Source: CAYZJD01 sp964478455 (GTDB lineage Bacteria > Acidobacteriota > Terriglobia > Bryobacterales > Bryobacteraceae). From it: a stretch of 25,353 bases of DNA. Made by a program: the position numbers and the translations under genes. Under the pieces are notes generated by a model that worked only from the letters and a program-made list of their open reading frames with translations, was not told the origin of the DNA and did no database searches. Shown piece after piece: positions 21,396 through 25,353 of this stretch; position 1 is the first letter of the stretch, and each line of letters starts with the position of its first letter. The stretch covers positions 1 to 25,353 of the forward strand of contig CAYZJD010000015.1 of assembly GCA_964478455.1 (NCBI GenBank), given 5' to 3'.

Positions 21396-22388
21396 TCACG
21401 CCGTCGGCTTCAGCTTCGCGGCGATGGCCTCGGCGATCTGTTTGCCGTGGAAGCGGCCGTTCTCGATGAAGATCTCGTTGGTGTGCATGCCGGCCACGAG
21501 CACGCCCGCGAGATGGATGCCCTTGCGCGCGCTCTCGAGCGTCTCCGGGTCCGTGTAGGGCCTCCGGCTTTCCGGATCGAGTTCGATTCCGTGCGCGCTC
21601 ATAAAGTCCAGGTCCGGGTGGTAGCCGGTCATCGCGAAGACGAAATCGTTCTTGAGAGCAACGTCTCCTTCGGGCGTGGCGACGAGGATGGAATCGCGGG
21701 CAATCTCGAGGACGCGCGAGCGGAAGTAGGCTTTGATCTCGCCGCTCTTGATGCGGTTTCCCAGGTTCGGCTTGATCCAGTACTTGACGCTATCCGAGAG
21801 CCTTTCGCCGCGGTGAATCAGCGTTACTCGCGCGCCGGTCCAGTGCAGCTCGAGCGCGGCGATGGCCGCCGAGTTCTTCCCACCGACTACCGCTACGTCG
21901 TGGTTGTAATAGGGGTGCGGCTCCTTGTAGTAATGGATAACCTTCGGCAGGTCCTCGCCCGGCACGTTCAGCAGGTTCGGCCGGTCGTAGTAACCCATGG
22001 CGAGAATCACCTTGCTGGCCGCGTAAGCGCGCGGGCAGCCGTTGCGATCTATCGAACGGACGATGAACGCCCCATCCTCGCCTTCGATCTCCTCGACACG
22101 CTCGTACTGGCGGATGTCGAGCTTGTAAAGGTCCGCCACACGCCGGTAATACTTCAGCGCTTCGGTGCGGTTCGGCTTCTCGTTGAGCGACGTCATCGGG
22201 ATGTCGCCGATTTCGAGAAGCTCAGGCGTGGTGAAGAAGACCATGTTCGTCGGGTAGTTGTAGAGCGAGTTCACCACGCAGCCCTTCTCGATCAGGACGG
22301 CTGTCAGGCCGCGGCGCTTCAATTCAATGCCGCAGGCCAGTCCCGTCGGCCCAGCGCCGACGACAACCACGTCGAAGCGGCCGTTCAC
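21396..22388 (-). CDS. ypdA: YpdA-type bacillithiol-disulfide reductase (FAD/NADPH)
   Basis: The protein is 330 aa, the normal length. FAD motif VVVGAGPTGLACG lies near the N-terminus, the NADPH motif VAVVGGKNSAAIAALEL in the middle, and FVFAMTGYHPD plus GIHLAGVLVAG near the end. The Cys after LIEKG (KGCVVNSLYNYPTNM) is the conserved single active Cys of YpdA enzymes, which reduce bacillithiol disulfide with NADPH. The start is the GTG at 22388, which shares GTGA with the alaS stop, so translation is coupled; no ATG fits. This implies that the host makes bacillithiol, as many Acidobacteriota are thought to do. The gene faces the sulfur operon tail-to-tail with a 44-bp gap. Confidence 0.9.
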   Translation of the reverse strand: MNGRFDVVVVGAGPTGLACGIELKRRGLTAVLIEKGCVVNSLYNYPTNMVFFTTPELLEIGDIPMTSLNEKPNRTEALKYYRRVADLYKLDIRQYERVEEIEGEDGAFIVRSIDRNGCPRAYAASKVILAMGYYDRPNLLNVPGEDLPKVIHYYKEPHPYYNHDVAVVGGKNSAAIAALELHWTGARVTLIHRGERLSDSVKYWIKPNLGNRIKSGEIKAYFRSRVLEIARDSILVATPEGDVALKNDFVFAMTGYHPDLDFMSAHGIELDPESRRPYTDPETLESARKGIHLAGVLVAGMHTNEIFIENGRFHGKQIAEAIAAKLKPTA

Positions 22389-25027
22389 AACATCCCCTCG
22401 ACTTGTGAGTAAACCCGCGCCAGCGCGGTCTGGAGCGCCGCAACGTCCTTTCCGCCCGCCTCGGCCATGTCCGGCCGGCCGCCGCCCTTCCCGCCGACTG
22501 CCTGCGCCACCGCGCCGGCGAGCTTGCCGGCGTGGACCCTGGACGTCAGATCCTTCGTCACCGCGGAGACGATGGCGATGCTCGAATCCTCGGCCGCGGC
22601 CAGCACGACCACCGCCGTCCTCCACTTGTTGCGCAGCGAGTCGGCGAGCGTCCGCATCTGCTGCCTGTCCAGGCCGTCCACGCGGCCGGCGAGCACTTTG
22701 ACGCCCTTGATCTCGCGCGCCTGCTGCTCCAGTTCGCCGAGCTGCGCCTGGGCGACTTTCTGTTTCAACTGCTCCAGTTGCCGCTCGAGCGCCTTCTGCT
22801 GCGCCAGCAGCTTTTCGATGTGCTCCACCAGTTCCGCGTCGGAGGTGCGCATCAACTGCGCGATGCGGGCGAGCGAATCCGCCGCCTGCTGGAAGCGCCG
22901 CAGCGCGCCCTCGCCCGTGATCGCTTCGATGCGGCGCACGCCGGCCGAGATACTGCCTTCGGAAACGACCTTGCACAGGCCGATGTCGCCTGTGCGGCGG
23001 ACGTGCGTACCGCCGCAAAGTTCGCGGCTGAACTCGGGAACGGATACCACGCGCACCGTCTCGCCGTACTTCTCGCCGAACAGCGCCATGGCGCCGGTGG
23101 TGAGGGCCTGGTCGAGGTCCATCAGGTCCGTCTGAACCTCGGCGTTGCGGAGGACCTGCTCGTTCATCAGCCGCTCGACTTCGGCGAGCTCGGCTTCGTC
23201 CAGCGCCGCGTAATGGGTGAAGTCGAAGCGCAGGCGCGCCGGTTCGACGACGCTGCCGGCCTGCTTGACGTGCGTGCCGAGCACATTTCTGAGCGCTGCG
23301 TGCAGCAGGTGGGTGGCGGTGTGGTTCCGCATAGTGGACCGCCGCAGCGATTCGTCCACCTGTGCCCGGACGGTGTCACCCACCCGAATCGCGCCGAGGG
23401 TCTCGATGCGGTGTACGGTCAGGCCGGCCAGCGCCGGGTAGGCCGTCTCGACACGGGCGATCTTGTGCCCGGTTTCAAGCGACAGCAGCGCGCCCTGGTC
23501 GCCCACCTGGCCGCCTGCTTCGGCGTAGAAGGGGGTCTCGTCGAGGATCAGCTCGGCGCGCGTGCCTGGGCCCACCTCGTCCACGAGCTTCTGGTCCACG
23601 ATCAGGCCGGTGACGTGGCAGTCGCTCGAATCCAGCCGCTCGTAGCCGACGAACCGCGTGCGGCGGCGCTCGGCTAGTTCCTCGTACACCGGCGAGATCT
23701 GCGCGAGCTGCGCTCCCTTCCAGCTTGCGCGGGCGCGTTCCCGCTGCCGCTCCATTTCGCGGTCGAAGCCGTCACGATCAATCTGGAGACTGTATTCGCG
23801 GGCCATCTCTTCCTGCTCGTCGAGCGCCAGCCCGTAGGTGTCGTACAGCTTGAACGCCACGGGCCCGGCCAGCACACCGCCCGCGGCCGCCCTCGCCTCG
23901 TCGTGAAACACTCTCTCGGCCACCTGAAATGTCGTCTGGTAGCGGTGCTCTTCATCCTTCACCACGCGGGCCACGCGCTGCACGCTTTCGAGCAACTCGG
24001 GATAGGCGGGCGCCATCAGCTCGGCCACGAAGCCGGTCAGCTTGTAGAGGAACGGCTCGTGCATGCCGATCAGGCGGGCGAAGCGCATGCTGCGGCGCAT
24101 GATCTTGCGCAGTACGTAGCCGCGGCCTTCGTTGGAGGGCAGCACGCCGTCGTGAATGAGGAACGCCGCGGCGCGGCTGTGGTCGGCGGCGATGCGCAGC
24201 GCCGTGTCCGCGCGCTGGTTCTCGCCGTAGCCCACACCGAACAGATCGCAGGCCATGTTGATGATGGGCCGGAGCAGGTCGCAATCGTAGTTCGAGAGTT
24301 TGCCCTGAATCACCGCCGCGACGCGTTCCAGGCCCATGCCCGTATCGATAGAGGGGCGCGGCAGCGGCCTGAGCACGCCGTTGGTGTCGCGGTCGAACTG
24401 CATGAAGACGAGGTTCCAGATCTCGACGTAGCGCCCGCCGCAGTCGCTGGGGAATTCCTCCATCTCGTGGCCCGGCTCGGAAGCCTCGGGGCCGAGATCG
24501 TAGTGAATCTCCGAGCATGGCCCGCACGGACCGGTGTCGCCCATCTGCCAGAAGTTGTCCTTCTCGTCAAGCCGGAAGATACGGCTCTTGGGAACGCCGG
24601 TGACTCTCTGCCACAGCAGCTCCGCCTCGTCGTCCTCCCGGAACACCGTAAAGTACAGACGGTCCTTCGGCAGGCCGTAATCCCTGGTCACCAGCTCCCA
24701 GGCGAAGGCGATCGCGTCGGCCTTGAAATAGTCGCCGAAGGAGAAGTTGCCGAGCATCTCGAAGAACGTGTGGTGGCGGCGCGTGTAGCCGACGTTGTCT
24801 AGGTCGTTGTGCTTGCCGCCGGCGCGGACGCATTTCTGCGATGTCGCGGCCCGCACGTAGTCGCGCTTTTCCCGGCCAAGAAAGACGTCCTTGAACTGGT
24901 TCATGCCGGCGTTGGTGAACAGCAACGTGGGATCCTCGGCCGGCACCAGCGATGAGCTGCGCAGGACGCGGTGGCCGCGCTCGGCAAAGTAATCGAGGAA
25001 CCTCTGGCGGATTTCGTGCCCGGTCAT
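22385..25027 (-). CDS. alaS: alanine--tRNA ligase
   Basis: The protein is 880 aa and full length. The class II aminoacylation core opens the chain (SSSLVPAEDPTLLFTNAGMNQFK; motif 2 near RHHTFFEMLGNFSFGDYF). The editing domain has the HTATH Zn/active-site motif near residue 568 and CGGTH near 670, both intact. A coiled-coil stretch (about 730-775) leads to the C-Ala domain with the GGKGGGRPDMAEAGG signature. It charges tRNA-Ala and clears Ser and Gly mischarging. The ATG at 25027 lies 42 bp after the pyrF stop without a clear Shine-Dalgarno. The order pyrF-alaS-ypdA on one strand suggests an operon. Confidence 0.98.
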   Translation of the reverse strand: MTGHEIRQRFLDYFAERGHRVLRSSSLVPAEDPTLLFTNAGMNQFKDVFLGREKRDYVRAATSQKCVRAGGKHNDLDNVGYTRRHHTFFEMLGNFSFGDYFKADAIAFAWELVTRDYGLPKDRLYFTVFREDDEAELLWQRVTGVPKSRIFRLDEKDNFWQMGDTGPCGPCSEIHYDLGPEASEPGHEMEEFPSDCGGRYVEIWNLVFMQFDRDTNGVLRPLPRPSIDTGMGLERVAAVIQGKLSNYDCDLLRPIINMACDLFGVGYGENQRADTALRIAADHSRAAAFLIHDGVLPSNEGRGYVLRKIMRRSMRFARLIGMHEPFLYKLTGFVAELMAPAYPELLESVQRVARVVKDEEHRYQTTFQVAERVFHDEARAAAGGVLAGPVAFKLYDTYGLALDEQEEMAREYSLQIDRDGFDREMERQRERARASWKGAQLAQISPVYEELAERRRTRFVGYERLDSSDCHVTGLIVDQKLVDEVGPGTRAELILDETPFYAEAGGQVGDQGALLSLETGHKIARVETAYPALAGLTVHRIETLGAIRVGDTVRAQVDESLRRSTMRNHTATHLLHAALRNVLGTHVKQAGSVVEPARLRFDFTHYAALDEAELAEVERLMNEQVLRNAEVQTDLMDLDQALTTGAMALFGEKYGETVRVVSVPEFSRELCGGTHVRRTGDIGLCKVVSEGSISAGVRRIEAITGEGALRRFQQAADSLARIAQLMRTSDAELVEHIEKLLAQQKALERQLEQLKQKVAQAQLGELEQQAREIKGVKVLAGRVDGLDRQQMRTLADSLRNKWRTAVVVLAAAEDSSIAIVSAVTKDLTSRVHAGKLAGAVAQAVGGKGGGRPDMAEAGGKDVAALQTALARVYSQVEGML

Positions 25028-25069
25028 TACAACTTATTGTGGCATGTGGCCTGCTGCGCGTGCCCGCGG

Positions 25070-25353
25070 TTACGCGCCGATCTCATTCAGAATGCGGCGG
25101 ATTTCGACCTGCGGGTCTTCTGCGCGCGTCACCTGGCGGCCGATGACGAGGTAGTCGGCGCCGTTGCGGATCGCCTCGGCGGGCGTGGCGACACGTTTCT
25201 GATCGCCCGCGCCTGCGCCGACCGAGCGGACACCGGGAGTGACGAGAATCGCCCTCTCCCCGGCGAGTTCGCGCACCGCTGCGACTTCCAGCGGCGAGCA
25301 GACAACGCCGTCGATTCCGGCTTCCATCGCCTTGCTGACGCGCAGGTCCACAA
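25070..25353 (-). CDS. pyrF: orotidine 5'-phosphate decarboxylase, C-terminal part (cut by window end)
   Basis: Only the last 93 or so codons lie in the window; the 5' part continues beyond 25353. The C-terminal signature is clear: LVTPGVRSVGAGAGDQKRV, then ATPAEAIRNGADYLVIGR with the phosphate-binding Gly/Arg residues. The enzyme makes UMP from OMP in pyrimidine synthesis. It stops with TAA at 25070-25072, 42 bp upstream of alaS on the same strand. Confidence 0.93.
   Translation of the reverse strand, partial: VDLRVSKAMEAGIDGVVCSPLEVAAVRELAGERAILVTPGVRSVGAGAGDQKRVATPAEAIRNGADYLVIGRQVTRAEDPQVEIRRILNEIGA

Noticed and set aside
1..25353. CRISPR arrays, tRNA genes, insertion sequences, phage genes
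   Set aside because: No regularly spaced repeats, cloverleaf-like segments, transposase or phage families were recognised by eye on either strand.

Overview
The window looks like a piece of chromosome from a GC-rich, Gram-negative soil-type bacterium. The best fit is Acidobacteriota, near the Bryobacterales/Solibacter group. The clues are a Ser/Thr kinase fused to a TolB/PD40-type propeller, two Gfo/Idh/MocA oxidoreductases (one with a Tat signal), a YpdA-type bacillithiol-disulfide reductase, and an outer-membrane barrel protein ending in Phe. This assignment rests on family content only; there is no rRNA or marker phylogeny in the window. No tRNA, rRNA, CRISPR array, transposase or prophage gene was seen, and no gene-free stretch exceeds about 200 bp.

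Region 1 (1-6929, minus strand) holds a small hypothetical gene, a membrane-anchored Ser/Thr kinase with its own TTGACA/TACAAT promoter, and a tightly overlapping three-gene cassette. Transcribed in order, the cassette is a Gfo/Idh/MocA dehydrogenase followed by two different PaaK/CapK-like adenylate-forming ligases. Region 2 (6930-11914) is catabolic: a Tat-exported Gfo/Idh/MocA oxidoreductase, an N-acyl-D-amino-acid deacylase, an M24 metallopeptidase and a TIM-barrel sugar isomerase/epimerase. Region 3 (11905-13704) holds a UPF0175/DUF3368 toxin-antitoxin-like pair between two exact 22-bp direct repeats, followed by a convergent nucleoside phosphorylase.

Region 4 (13795-21351) is the most interesting part. 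A TTGACA promoter overlaid by a perfect 9-4-9 inverted repeat drives a compact plus-strand operon: an ArsR-rhodanese fusion, an MMPL/RND exporter, a secreted CXXCH protein split by an in-frame TGA, a LolA-like periplasmic protein, an outer-membrane beta-barrel, an SQR/FCSD-like flavoprotein and a DsrE-like sulfur-relay protein. Divergent from it, and absent from normal gene calls, is a 33-residue basic peptide ending in a CSCGC cluster behind a perfect Shine-Dalgarno sequence. I read this as a persulfide- or metal-responsive envelope system that couples thiol/sulfane-sulfur chemistry to export of something across the outer membrane. The parts are known families; the combination and its substrate are inferred.

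Region 5 (21396-25353, minus strand) is housekeeping: the 3' part of pyrF, then alaS, then ypdA, with a 4-bp GTGA overlap between alaS and ypdA. The bacillithiol reductase ends 44 bp from the end of the sulfur operon, so two thiol-redox units face each other.
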